From the NCBI GenBank assembly GCA_013115135.1, contig JABANP010000002.1, positions 62,001 through 126,000 of the forward strand: 64,000 bases of DNA. Reading direction: 5' to 3'. Numbering within the stretch: the first letter of the stretch is position 1; every line of letters begins with the position of its first letter. This document shows positions 24,700-35,783 of the stretch, piece by piece. Below the pieces are notes generated by a model. The model was not told the DNA's origin. It did not search any database and saw only the letters and a program-made list of their open reading frames with translations. Made by a program: the position numbers and the translations under genes. This stretch comes from Perkinsus olseni. Its lineage: Eukaryota > Perkinsozoa > Perkinsida > Perkinsidae.

Positions 24700-26970
24700 C
24701 CAGGTAACGGAGACCACTACGAATGCAGTCATCTCATCCTATCGCACTTACACTCATCGAAGTTGGAGTGGCTCGTGTGCGGATTGCTTCAACGATAGGG
24801 ATTGTTAGCAGAGTAGCTGCTGTTGTGATGAACTTATGAGTGGAGGATGGAATTGTGGACTCTAGGTACAGAGCAACTACTTAAAGTCAGTAGTCACATG
24901 ATGACTACTTTCGAGCTCGAAAGAAATGGAGCCGCTCGCCCTCCTCCTCGGTGTTCGGCGCAAGTTTCGAACCTACCGTAAGTCCCCCTGAGAAGCCTGG
25001 AAGCGCGGGGTTGGGCTAATAACTCACGCACACTCCGAGACAGTAATAGCCCGGCGTTGGCATACTAAAACCCGCGTCAATGTAGCAGACGTCAAACTTG
25101 CAGCACTGGAAATGGTGCAGCAGTTCGTGCTAGAAGAAAGCAAGAGATAACAAGTTCCGGCAACGCAAGAATTTCCATGCCCCATCACTAACTGGCAGCA
25201 TCGCTCCGCTCGACTACTCGTCCACCTACAGTCGATGCCTCGGCGAAGAGACCCATCACCTCACGAGCCCCTGCCGACGTTACTAATATATTGTATCATG
25301 CCGTATAAACACGGTGATAATCCCTAATCTTCTATGATAATAAACAACTTATTCTTTTATTTGACAGTCTCTACTGGAGGGGGTCGTCTGACGGGCACCG
25401 GGGGTCGGGCAGGCTTGATCCCAGCAGCACCGTCCACTCTGAGGGAGATGGACTGTTCAAGGAATTGTACCAAGGCTAAGCTGGACCGACCCCGGATCGA
25501 CAGCTCCTAGAATGATGTCCTTCAGCGTCACGCCGGAGTCGAGTCTGAAATCACCCACAGTCTGTGGGCCACAGAGAACGATTCTTAAATTAGTGTATTA
25601 AGGTTCAATGAATAATATGATTTGAGTACAGTCGGAGGCCGATAGTCCCTCGCTAGTCAGCGTTAATTATCCAGAAACTCAGCTGGTGCTGTCAAGAATG
25701 AGGAGCAACACTCCTGCTACTGCTTACCCAACCGAGGGTAGACATCCCAAAACGACGGTGTGTCAACCAATCGTCATTTAGGAAATCGTTCTCCTCAGAT
25801 CTGACTACTACGAGCCAATTCAATCGCCCACACAACAGAGAAGGTCTCGTGAGTACTCCTGATTCTCTGAGGCAAAGTACCGCAGCGTGTATATCATATT
25901 CCTAAACGACCCTAGAGGGTCTTCCACCAGATGCAAGATCGCGATTACCGACTCCAAGATGGTTCTTGGGGTCGAATCAGCTTCAAAGAAACACCGTATT
26001 TCGCAGTATCACTAATCAGGTCTATTCAAGCGTGAAGGGCCAAAGTTAGCTTTTCCGAGGCCGGCAGACGGAGTCGACCCAATCTTTCTCCCCCTGCCCA
26101 CGGTGCTGCTCCGTCAGAGGCCCCCGGGATTCTTCGATGGGTCGCAGCGCCCAACCGTACACCCTCGACTAACCAGGATATAAGCCGAAGCCTAGCATTC
26201 AACGCCTATTACATTAACCTAAGAAGCATGGCGGATTGGGTTGATTGGCAGAGTTGCATCGACCTGCCATGTACTCTGTCGCATGCGCCCTAGGATACAC
26301 TACCTAGGGAGTATGCCCCCATGGTACTTGGTTAAGGGGTGGGCTGGTGGGCGAAATAAAACCGCTACGATTATGCCGTAACAGCATCCGTAGCAGCCTT
26401 ATCCGACGAGTTTCCGGGAATAACCGCGAGGAGGCCTTCGAGCACTATTCCCATGCCCCTTGATTAACTCTATACGGCCCTGAACTCGCTCCATAACTGG
26501 ACCAGCACGGAAGATATATCGACTCGCGAAGCCGACTACCGAGAGAGTAATCAACCAATGAGGTCACAAACATGCTCCAGTGGTAACCGCTTGAGGCAGA
26601 GAGACGCCACGAATCTTATGTCGAAGATAGGACAACTCAAAAACATCAAAAGATTCCCTCCCACGACTACTCCGGTACCAGTCAGTCCAGACCAAAGCAC
26701 ATAGGACCGTCACCAAACACAACCAACTTCATCTTTGGACGTACTAGATGCTCACAAAAACGGCAACTAGCGGCCGAGAAACAGAGTGTCACCGCTTCGG
26801 TCGTCGGCATTGATAGACGACGCTCTCATCCAGCAGGTGATGATCGCCCGGTGGCGGCCGGTGCTTCGAGCTTCTACACTCACTCTGTAGCTTTCGGAGC
26901 TGTTTCCGTGAGAAGAAGACTTGTTTCCACGCCCTAAAACGATGACATCATCAAAGCGGCGGCGGCTGAT
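24700..26970. other. Gene-poor stretch of about 2.2 kb
   Basis: Apart from the SAC3-derived fragment at 25359-25543, I see no conserved coding sequence. Stops are dense in all frames between 25.5 and 26.9 kb and AT content rises around 25.3-25.6 kb. Confidence 0.5.
25359..25543 (-). pseudogene. Truncated copy of an internal exon of the SAC3-like gene
   Basis: These 185 bases match 28928-29111, part of an exon of the SAC3/GANP-like gene, at roughly 90% identity by eye and in the same orientation. The match begins and ends inside the exon, so no splice site is included. Read in the parental frame, the copy gives LDSGVTLKDIILGAVDPGSV and then meets an in-frame TGA a few codons later (LGTIP then stop). 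It is therefore a dead fragment. Flanking sequence on both sides is unrelated to the parent. Confidence 0.85.
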
Positions 26971-26976
26971 GGTGCC

Positions 26977-28025
26977 TCACATCAAGGCGCGTCTTTTCCG
27001 CAACAAGTTCTGCACCAAATAGGAGTTCATCTCCTGCATGCTCCGCGTTTCTTCGACCTTCGATTCCTCCAAACGACGAACAGAATCACGATCTGAGTCA
27101 CGATCCACAGCTGCGACGCCTCCCAAGCGGGAACGGCGTTCACCTATCCATGTGGAGATGTCATCCTGGATGGTGATGTGCTCGAAGCGGTCAAGAAGGC
27201 CATCAGGGAGGTCCGCCATCATCAGCTCATCCTCGACCTCGGTAGAACTGCTGCTCGCCACTTGAACCAGGGACTCCTACAGAGCATGGATTTCAGTCAG
27301 CGCAGAATTCTCCGGAAGACGCCCGCCGGCTCACCTCAATTCGCCGCTTTCGTCTAGGTCTGTGACCCCACCCTTCCAACTCGTCATCGCTGAATACCTC
27401 ACATTCATCCCGGATGATGCTCCGCGGCGGCGACACCATCACAGGAGCCGGAGGAGGAGGAGGAGGGGCGCAGCAGCAGGCGGCGGCAACTCAGCGGGTG
27501 TGGCAGGGACGGGAGGTCGCCGTGGCGAGGCGGTTGGCGTTGGAGGAGGGAAGCTCGGTACCACCGGTTTCGGGGCTTCTGGTTCCGCCACTGGACGAGT
27601 AGGGGCAGCCGGCTGACACGAAGTGCATTCGACAGCCGCGCTGGCCAGGCAAGAAACACCACGGCTGGGACGCCCAAGGCCGCACGCCTCACCGTGAAAA
27701 TGCTCATTCCACCCCCAGAGCTCTTCAGTGGCTGCGGCTCTTGCACCTCAGTCGCGACCGTGGCCTTCGCGGGTCGATCGACCACTTCCGTTGCTGTCGG
27801 CGTAGGTGGCCCGGGCGGCAGTTTGGTCCGGAGGCCTGAGAGCCATCGAATGCCTACGTTCTGTGAGAAGCCGTTATGATCGTGCAGCACTTCGCCCTCG
27901 ACCAGACGTTTAATCGTAAGGTGAGGTTCAGAAGCTTTGGGTTGAGCACGAAAAATAACTGCCTTCGTGTAGAGCACGCGTCGGTCACCCACAGACAAAC
28001 ATGACCAAATTACTCGATAGAACAA
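26977..28025 (-). CDS. Proline-rich uncharacterised protein
   Basis: Blocks in order: HLTIKRLVEGEVLHDHNGFS and PPTPTATEVVDRPAKATVAT (27940-27770), a Pro-rich exon (RPVAEPEAPKPVVPSFPPPT, PPPPPAPVMVSPPRSIIRDE, 27610-27400), then RRKRRIE, a 59-nt intron with a TGTAG acceptor, and ESLVQVASSSSTEVEDELMM to LRKRRALM at the stop at 26977. The C-terminal exon is acidic then basic and probably helical (SVRRLEESKVEETRSMQEMN). No family is recognised; the N-terminal blocks could belong to a separate gene. Confidence 0.42.
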
Positions 28026-28221
28026 ATAAAAAGATAATAAAAGTTATTAAAGAGATTTCTGGGCACAGCAATGGCGGCCACGCCCGGCAAGAATAGAAAT
28101 GGTCCTGCGATTATAGAGCTGAGCTAGAGGGAGAGCACCCTCAGTGTTTTCGCACTAACGATACACCAGGTATTCCAAACGCCTGCAGGAAGGCGAGGAA
28201 TCGCCTTTTCCCAGAGGACAG

Positions 28222-30945
28222 TCACTGCAGCCCACCCTCAAACACGGGCACTTTATCCGCTGCTTTCTTCTTCGCAACCCGCGGAGACTGGACCCCTGCT
28301 GGCCGCGACGGTGACAACTGCTTCGGCGATGGACCAGCTTCAGTCTTCCTGCTCACGACCTGGGACCAGCTGCATCAACATTAGACGATGACGACCGGCG
28401 AGCTCACCTCGGTCGGAGGCTCTTCAGTAGGGGCCGGAGGCGACTTGCTCTTTAGCGGGAGAAATGGCGAAGGCATGGCACTCACTGCAAGAACAACATT
28501 CGAATTTAGGTGTCATTGAGGGTGAACTCACCCGACGGCTGTACTCCGAAGGGACTTGAAGATGCAGAGGCGAGCCCTCCCGTGGCCACGCCGAAGGGGC
28601 CCTTAGTGGCAGTAGCAGCGAAGGGATTGCTAGCCTTGCCGAACGGCCCCGATGATGTTGATGCCGCCGTCGTGGTGACTCCGAAGGGACTACTAGACGC
28701 AGGCGAACTCACGGCGGCGAAGGGGGACTTGTTCTGAAGCAAGCGAGTAAATACTGTTCCCGCCACTTGGTGAGAGCGGCATCACTAACAGAAGACCAAA
28801 AATGCTCGACTCACCTTCGGCACTTCCCCTTGCGGGAGAGCTCCGAACACCGACCCGTTTGCCCTAGCTGCCACCGCCTTCTTATTCGGCAACAGCACGG
28901 CCGTCCTCTCCTGTGCAGCTTGGCCGAATTTGACAGTCTCCACTGGAGGGGGGCGTCTGACGGGCGCCGCGGGCCGGGCAGGCTTGATCACAGCAGCACC
29001 GTCCACTCTGAGGGAGATGCACCGTTCAGAAAATATCCCAAGGCCGGGCTGGACCGACCCCGGATCGACAGCTCCTAGAATGATGTCCTTCAGCGTCACG
29101 CCGGAGTCGAGGACGAGGTCATACTTCCGCGCCAAGATCGGATCCACCTGAATAGAAATCACACTGTCCAGTTTCCCTTCGAATTTCGTGGCGCGCGGTC
29201 ATCACTGTCGCTGCCTGTATTGAATCAGCTATCGCATACCAAGTGGTATTTCATCGAAAGCCCCTCCACCCGAGCGTCGACACTCCAAAGGTAACACCAC
29301 CACGAGAGGCGTAACAGCAGCCTTACGGTTTGAGGGAAGGTGCATCTAGTAACGGTTCCATCAGCATTAACGTTCTCTCCCAAACGCTCTGTGAAGGCCT
29401 TCCTTCGCTCCCACGTCCACTCGTCGGCCACTTCCTGCTTGGTCTGTTTCACCTGAGTCAACACCACCCCTGCAGTCTCCGAGCTGAATCACGTCGAAAC
29501 TAAAACGACCGAGCGCGTACCCAATCATCGCTGGAGAGCCACCACCGATACGGCAGTCTGAGCATCCTCGGCGGCAGCAGGCAGTCGAGGCCTTCAGAGG
29601 AGAGAACCTCATCAGTCGAAGGATCAACTTCAACGCCTGTTGCCGAGTCCACCACCTGCATAGCAGCGGATGGCGATGACGGTGCACGGGCAAGGTTCCT
29701 CACCTCACATCCGTGGTACTGGAGGAATGCAGCGCACATACTGGGGTCCTCCAAGAAGAGCATCTCTTGCATGGACTAACAGGAAGCAATCCAGAGTGAG
29801 CAGTCGACGAACAGCGTGAGCACTTGCAAGGAGACCCGCTCGGGTCTCGGAGCCCTGGCTGGATGCCCTTCTCCTTTGGGTAGGAGGAATGGACGGTTGG
29901 TGCGGACGACGTCATAGAGCACACGGGAGCGACAGAGGAAGGCGATCTGACAGATGATGCGATCGACTTCAAGGCGAAGGTTTTCCGACGGCTTACCGGC
30001 ATCAAGGCGGTCGCGGTGAGGAAGTCCGTCGAGGGACTCGCGTACGTTTGAAGGACTCGCGACCATTGCCCAACTCTGAACCAATTGACCACGTTCAAGG
30101 CGAACCTGAGGGAGAGGACCTCGCGGAAAGGACTGCTTGTGATCATAGCCCACCTGACGTTAGGGTGGGCGAAGACCCTCGGCTGCTGCTTGGCCAACTT
30201 GTCAATATAGAAGAGCACTCGGGTAGTGTCCCCATTGCACAATAATATGAGTATAATGTACCTTAGCCGAGCGATGGACGACTACAACAGACGAAGCCTC
30301 AACCAACCTGTGTATGGCAGCCTCCTTCGCTACTGTCGCCGCGCCGGCTTCCCGATCATCATTTTGGACCACATAGCTGAGCGTCAGAGGGTCGACGGTC
30401 TGGGCAATCGAGTTCAACGACAGCTGCCAATTGAACTTTCCTGTCAGCACCTGAGCACATGAACATACTTCTTCACGATAATCCGACGCGGCCCGGCCTG
30501 TTGGCCTGGGCGTTGGCGAACGGACACACCAAACCGATCCCTCCACTATCAGGACAGCCCCCAAGTACAGTCATGGTCCGACGTCGAAGGTTTCGAGTTC
30601 CCGACCACGAGACGATGATCAACAGCAGCTCACCTTCCCCAAAATTTCGTCCCCACAGCCGGAATATGCTGAGGATCTCGAAGCGAAGGCACCACTCATG
30701 GATGTCAGTGAACACATGGGAATGGACAAGGTTCTGCACATGGAGGTCAACTCGGACAGCGCGAGTGCCTGATGAATCATCATTCGACAGAGGCTGCTCA
30801 GAGGACGGGCTCACGGTCTCGGAGGAAGGAGTAGATATCAAAGTAGGTCGCGAGTTGGCAGTTAGGGTGGTAGCCTGGCTTGGGGTTGATGTCAAAGTCG
30901 AGGACATTTTCCAGCAGGTACCTATGCTTCGGGGCTGCCAGCTCG
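28222..30945 (-). CDS. SAC3/GANP-domain protein with C-terminal FG repeats (TREX-2 mRNA export)
   Basis: The SAC3/GANP domain is assembled from exons: YLLENVLDFDINPKPGYHPN and FDIYSFLRDR (30945-30800), joined across a GTGAGC..CATCAG intron to TRAVRVDLHVQNLVHSHVFT (the family's DRTRAVRxD motif), then LTGKFNWQLSLNSIAQTVDP (30440), RVFAHPNVRWAMITSSPFRE and LRFALNVVNWFRVGQWSRVL (30180-30040), and MLFLEDPSMCAAFLQYHGCE (29765-29700). After the domain come LARKYDLVLDSGVTLKDIIL (29125) and a run of FG motifs with PFG/PFA spacers (28750-28520), then a basic tail (VAKKKAADKVPVFEGGLQ) ending at the TGA beginning at 28224. In yeast and animals SAC3/GANP scaffolds TREX-2 at the nuclear pore. Here the FG repeats follow the SAC3 domain; in human GANP they precede it. 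Confidence 0.82.
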
Positions 30946-31085
30946 GATGGAGGCCAAAGAGAATCATAATACCACAATCGTGTGCATAACAGTACTGTAT
31001 AACCAGGTAGGAAGTGAAAGACAAAAAATATGTCGATAACAACTATTAGGAGACTATCTGCACGTGTCTAGTATTAAATTATACA

Positions 31086-31226
31086 CAGTCCGGCCAAAAA
31101 AAATTGCCCAGAGCTGATCTAGATGATTTGATTTATGAGCACTCGGGGGCCTCAGAGCTCTTTAGAACCGAAATTTGGAGAGCTTTCGATTCGCGGTAGC
31201 TCTGGACAATTTTTTTGACCGGACTG
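31086..31226. mobile_element. Mariner/Tc1-like MITE, 141 bp
   Basis: Terminal inverted repeats of about 30 bases: the left end begins CAGTCCGGCCAAAAAAAATT and the right end, reverse-complemented, begins CAGTCCGGTCAAAAAAATTG; both continue into (C/T)CCAGAGCT. Ends that start CAGT and are rich in A are typical of Tc1/mariner elements. The interior is too short for a transposase. The left flank contains TA but a clear TA duplication is not seen on the right. It lies just upstream of the SAC3-like gene. Confidence 0.75.
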
Positions 31227-31814
31227 CACAAAAGAATAGTAAAATTATTGTAGAAATATGTAAATTTGATATAATCAATTATATGATATGGTAGAAATAT
31301 TTTTCGCGCGCCACGAAATTGCTGCACTCACATCATCGAATCGTAGCATGCCTGTTCTGTACGGATATCCGATGCCGAGTACACCTTATCCGCCGATGAC
31401 CGCTGGTACCTGCGGAGGGACACACTTGCCGCGAGCGCGGCGGCTCAACTGAGCCCAAAACGAGGGCTCCATTGATCGTTGGCACAGAGGAGGTCACAGC
31501 ACCACAAGCAAGCCGAAGATAGTAGAATGCAGAACTCACTTTTTCACCATCAAACTTGGATTAGCCTTCGGCCGCCCTTCGAAGTCCTCGACTGCCCGCT
31601 CAAATTTATCAATCTGAGATCAACCAGTATCATTCCTGACGGCGTGTCGTCGTGGATATGCCTCGCCTGTCGCGTCTGTTGTCGATCCAAGATCTCCTTC
31701 TCCGAGCAGTTGGTCTCAAGTTCTCCGACCGTCCCACCTAGCATCCTCGTCATCATCATCCAAGACTACCGCTCCTTCTCACCTTCATCAGCACTTGTCT
31801 CCGGCGGCGTGGTC

Positions 31815-32078
31815 TCACTCTCGCTTCCTGGAGGGGGGACCTGCTGCTGGTGGTGGTGGTGTCGCCGGCCGTTGGACATAGTCCACACTAGCAATAGGAG
31901 GAGAACTGCGCAAGACTAAGGTAACAGTGCTCCCTAGCGGCACGCAAGGTGCGACTTCGCTTGGTCGAGAGGGTTGTGGTCGATAACCCCAATCGAGCAT
32001 TATCAACGCTTGGCTGTAGCAGATGGCGCCTACCAAGACCGGCTGGTATGCGGCCTCCGGGGAACCAAGGCTAGGCAC
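31815..32078 (-). CDS. Possible C-terminal exon, proline-rich, uncharacterised
   Basis: An open minus-strand block reads AYQPVLVGAICYSQALIMLD, PSRPSEVAPCVPLGSTVTLV and then VDYVQRPATPPPPAAGPPSR, ending KRE at a stop. It has coding-like composition and lies in the same orientation as UFD1, 160 nt downstream of its last certain exon. It may be a short separate gene or the true 3' end of UFD1. Confidence 0.3.
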   Translation of the reverse strand: MPSLGSPEAAYQPVLVGAICYSQALIMLDWGYRPQPSRPSEVAPCVPLGSTVTLVLRSSPPIASVDYVQRPATPPPPAAGPPSRKRE

Positions 32079-32239
32079 GCGTGGTCATCACCACAGCAGC
32101 CGCACCCTCCCGTCGTTAACACGACAATAGAGACCGGATGAAAAGACAAGTATCAGATGATTATGTTGTCGCCCTTTTAGCTGAGTACAACGGTATCGGT
32201 ACTCTAGGACTTGATGTTGCGCTTCTCGGCCATGACCTT

Positions 32240-34310
32240 ACGGAACCCGAAAGGTGGTAGAGCCGGGACACCATGTGGAACCTGATGCGAAGACACGCAT
32301 TCTGATGGTGATGCTAGAAGTCAAACCTACTCTGTGCGTCCAAGGCTTGTCCCCCCAAGGATCCGACATGTTACGGCCGTCCGCGCCAACCTGGCAACTA
32401 ACAATCAGGCGACCGATGGCTCCTGCAGCAGCACTCACCACGACCGGAGTCGCCTTGGCCTGTTTCGACGACAGTGGCTTCCCGTCAAGGCGCATACCCT
32501 TGCCTTGGAAGAGGACCTGAGCTCAATCCCCTATCGAACCCAGGCCGGAGCCCGACCCGAAGGCCTACAGTCTTGCCGGCTAGGGATGCACTTTCGATGT
32601 TCTCCGCATTGGACTGGGTATCTATCAACGTCAAGGTACAAGACAGGCGAAGGCGACGCAGGACCATCAGGGCCAAATACCGATTCTGAAACTCAGAATG
32701 GGTTCTGGGACCGCATTTTACGCGTAACAATCAGTTCCAGACTCGATTCTGACCCTCGGAATTAGTTTACTAAACGCCGTATAGTGAACAGGAGAAAGCT
32801 CAGCTGTGTCTGCGACTTTCAGATCGGAAGGTGTCAGTCTCCGTATAAATTTCCACAGCCACTGTGCAAGAGAGGGGGTGGTGGGCTATGGTGTGACAGA
32901 CTCACCACTGCTGGCTATCGTGCCCGGCGCTCCCTGTTGAACTGCCGGGGATCTCCTGCTGTGACGATGTAGATGGTGATGGCTCTACGTAGTCCTTTGG
33001 TGCCAAGAATTCAACCTGATCACGGAGGTCGAAGTACAGCGAATAATGTAACTAACACGGGCGAACCCTATCCTACTATTCTCCACTGACCACTTCTGGG
33101 CCGGGGCTGTTCCGATACGAAGCAAGAAACATTTTCGACGGTCCCATCGGACTCGGCACCGTCAGGAACCCCCCTAAGCACCCTTCCGCGAGTCTCAGAT
33201 CGCTATGTAGATCAACCTAGTCAACCTTTACAGTAGAACCCTTTGTAACTCATCATCCGCTACGGTACCGAGTTCGCCACTTACCGAGACATCGGCTTCG
33301 ATGATGCTGATGGCGTTGGCCGGCTTGCACTCGACTACCTCAATCTCGTATCTGCCAAGCAGCAACCTGTCCATCTGATGCCTCCTTTCCGCAGCTCACG
33401 TCTTGTTATTATACTGAATGGCAATGTTGTCTCCCGCAGTGAGAGCGGCGAAGTTCCTGAAGCAATGGATAACCCGTCACCGTCGCGGAGGGCTGGTGAA
33501 GTCGTACCTCAGAGAGTTTTCCAGGACTGCTCGAGGGTTGTGGATCTCTAGGAAGTCCTTCGTCACTGGCTGGAGCTTCACTGATCGCCCCTTAGGCAAG
33601 GACACGTTCTTCACTCGAACCAGGTCACCTGCGGGAGGCGATGGAGGGGGTGAGAGGGGGATGCCTGACCTTCTTGTATGACGAGGTTCTGCATCATCCA
33701 GTAGGGGATATAACAAAACCCCTCCTCCGCAGTGAACTCGAGGACTCCGCAGTGAGTCGTACGCGGCTGTAGAGAAGGGAGGAATGCGTATTCATCGCGA
33801 CAATTTCCTGAGTTGTTTTGTATCTTACCTCCTTCAAGTTAGATATTTGGAAGAGCATGGGGTAGCTCACATTCAACCGAGCTAATTGGTCAAGGGCAGA
33901 CTGTGGCAGCAGTATCTTGTTGCCCTGAGAAAAAAAAGATCCTAATCACCGCGTTCAGGCGCCCCCCAGCCTACCTTCTCCAGCTCTTCTCTACCGAGGA
34001 AGCTCACAGGGTAGCAGTGGTACTGTACATCGAACGTACCACCGGAACCCTGAGAAGGAAAACGGCGATTACACTGGACGTCTCTACCGACTTGGTCTGA
34101 TAGGCCACGACTAATACAGCGACATGGAGAGTATCTCATCTCCAAGCTCGACCCTCGCGCAGAGGTCGATCGATGGCCGGAGAAAGGCGGAGCGTAGCAG
34201 CAGTAGTGCAGACTTACCATAGCCCCGAAGAAGCCCTGAAGGAAGTTGCCCATCTGCGGATTGCCCACGGGATCATCTCCTCCATTGTGAGGACCGCCAA
34301 ACGAGAACAT
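32240..34310 (-). CDS. UFD1: Ubiquitin fusion degradation protein 1 (UFD1)
   Basis: UFD1 with NPL4 recruits the CDC48/p97 ATPase to ubiquitylated substrates. The ATG at 34308-34310 opens [20 protein letters not shown]. Then come [18 protein letters not shown] (near 34000), [16 protein letters not shown] (33870), PYWMMQN (33690), [20 protein letters not shown] with [20 protein letters not shown] (33640-33510), [20 protein letters not shown] (33380-33290), then [20 protein letters not shown] (33010-32940). This order and spacing follow the UFD1 double-psi barrel closely. A later block, [18 protein letters not shown] (about 32515-32460), matches the conserved C-terminal FxGxGxRLDGK motif. The intron between the last two certain blocks contains a palindromic element at 32681-32775. 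The final codons are unresolved. Confidence 0.9.
32681..32775. mobile_element. Palindromic MITE-like element, copy 1
   Basis: An imperfect inverted repeat of about 95 bases centred on TTACGCGTAA. The arms share blocks such as ATTCTGA and CAGAAT; the reverse complement aligns with the element at 44539-44639 over its length (shared TAATTCCG, GAATCGA, CTGGAA, CCATTCTGAGTT). It has no coding capacity. It sits within an intron of UFD1. Confidence 0.65.
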
Positions 34311-34532
34311 TTCGAAAATATTAATAAATAACTCAACCTACCAGCAGACCATCACTGAGGCAAGAGACATTCACTGGTCTCCGCTGCAAAGCGCCACCGC
34401 CCTCACCAATACAAAGCTCAATACGCTCAGCATAGCTAGTCACACTCCGAGGGTCCAAGGTGCCAACACAACCCCAGCGAGAGGGAGAAAGCTCAACGTT
34501 ATCGATTGCAGTAAAATGATGGAACATTGGTC

Positions 34533-35206
34533 TCATCTACCGTCAGCAGGCGGCGGAATGAACTCTGCTATCCGCGCGTCCAGTCGCCCCTTCACTTCCT
34601 TAGCCTCCTTCTCAGCCTCTCGTAGTTCCTCAAGAAGCCGCTTCCGCTCCTCTTGAAGTTGAGAGGACTCCCTCGCCACTTCGTCATCCTGAGACAAGCC
34701 CCATGCCATACATCTTCCCATCCCTGCCCCGGAGCCCCCTAAGAGGACGGGGCCCAGATCCCCAGACACCAATTGCATTCAATAATCACCGCTGCAACAA
34801 GACATCAAGTATGGAGCAGACAGCCCACAGTGCCGGCTGAGTCGATAGTACAGCTGCCAATGGATCGTGATCAGAGCTCGAGCACGCCACCAGCCTCCCC
34901 TCCTCCCTCTCACCGTAATATTATCCGGCAAATCCCCGGCAAGCTCCTTCAGACTCTTCAATGCCTTCACCACGTCATTCGCGTATTCTGTTGGATTGAC
35001 CGCGGCTGCCTGCTGCTCGGTCTGGCTCGGCGCTCGCGGTAGTATCCACCTACGTCAACTCTCCTACCAACACCCCCACCTGGCCCGCTCTATTACACTG
35101 CATCATGCAAGCGCTCCGTGAGGAACATCAACTGGTGTTGCATGGCAGTGATGGTGCTCTTCGGAGGAGTTGGGCTCGTGTAAACTAACGCTGGCGGGGT
35201 TGCCAT
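34533..35206 (-). CDS. MED21-like Mediator subunit
   Basis: The start ATG at 35204-35206 opens MATPPALVYTSPTPPKSTIT followed by AMQHQLMFLTERLHDA. After a short intron come PSQTEQQAAAVNPTEYANDV and VKALKSLKELAGDLPDNIT (35010-34915), then a further intron and a coiled coil LQEERKRLLEELREAEKEAK ending FIPPPADGR at the stop at 34533. A short N-terminal helix, an NPTEYA..V.ALK..KELAGDLP segment and a C-terminal coiled coil match MED21/SRB7, which pairs with MED7 in the Mediator middle module. The match is by pattern and size (about 145 residues); another small Mediator or coiled-coil protein is possible. Confidence 0.55.
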
Positions 35207-35570
35207 ACGGACGAAAAAACTACACGCTTAAATGCTCTGCGCTCTAGCATAACCGATCTCGCGGTCCTCACCCTCCGCCGCCGCCGCCCAGAGGATGCAC
35301 GACCGGGCAAGCTACTGTCCACCCTCTTCCCCGACACAACACCCATCGGCGACAGCATAGCCATCATGAACCCACAGGCAACTCATCACTCAGGCCCGGC
35401 CGAGGGACCTACAACGCACCAGTACCACCACTGGAGCGCCACCACCCCATCCGGCCACCTCAGGACCCTCCACCACTGCCCGGGCCTGGGCCTCCCTCCG
35501 CTGCTTACGACGCAGCTCCTCTGCCTTAAGCTCAGCCTCCTCCTCGACGTGCTCTGTGATGACTGAAAGT
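35185..35570 (-). CDS. Glu/Arg-rich exon of an unresolved gene
   Basis: A minus-strand block reads HVEEEAELKAEELRRKQRRE followed by AQARAVVEGPEVAGWGGGAP (35560-35420), then a donor GTCCCTCGG. A second block, RVDSSLPGRASSGRRRRRVR, follows at 35330-35260. It looks like a charged helix followed by a basic tail. Neither end of the gene was found. Confidence 0.3.
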
Positions 35571-35783
35571 CATCATCATAGAGCCATTGGGGAACGAGCC
35601 GATGAGCTCAAGAAGATTTTTAAGGCCCTGTGAAACTTTCATGCACCAGGCATCGCTCCGCCGTAATTTTTAATACTTTTCACGAAGAAATCGCGAGCGG
35701 AGGACTGTCCACTACACGACGGTGGAATCCCGTAAAATACTACGACGACTCGTTCCACTCAAGAAGCGACCGAGGCCAAGATG

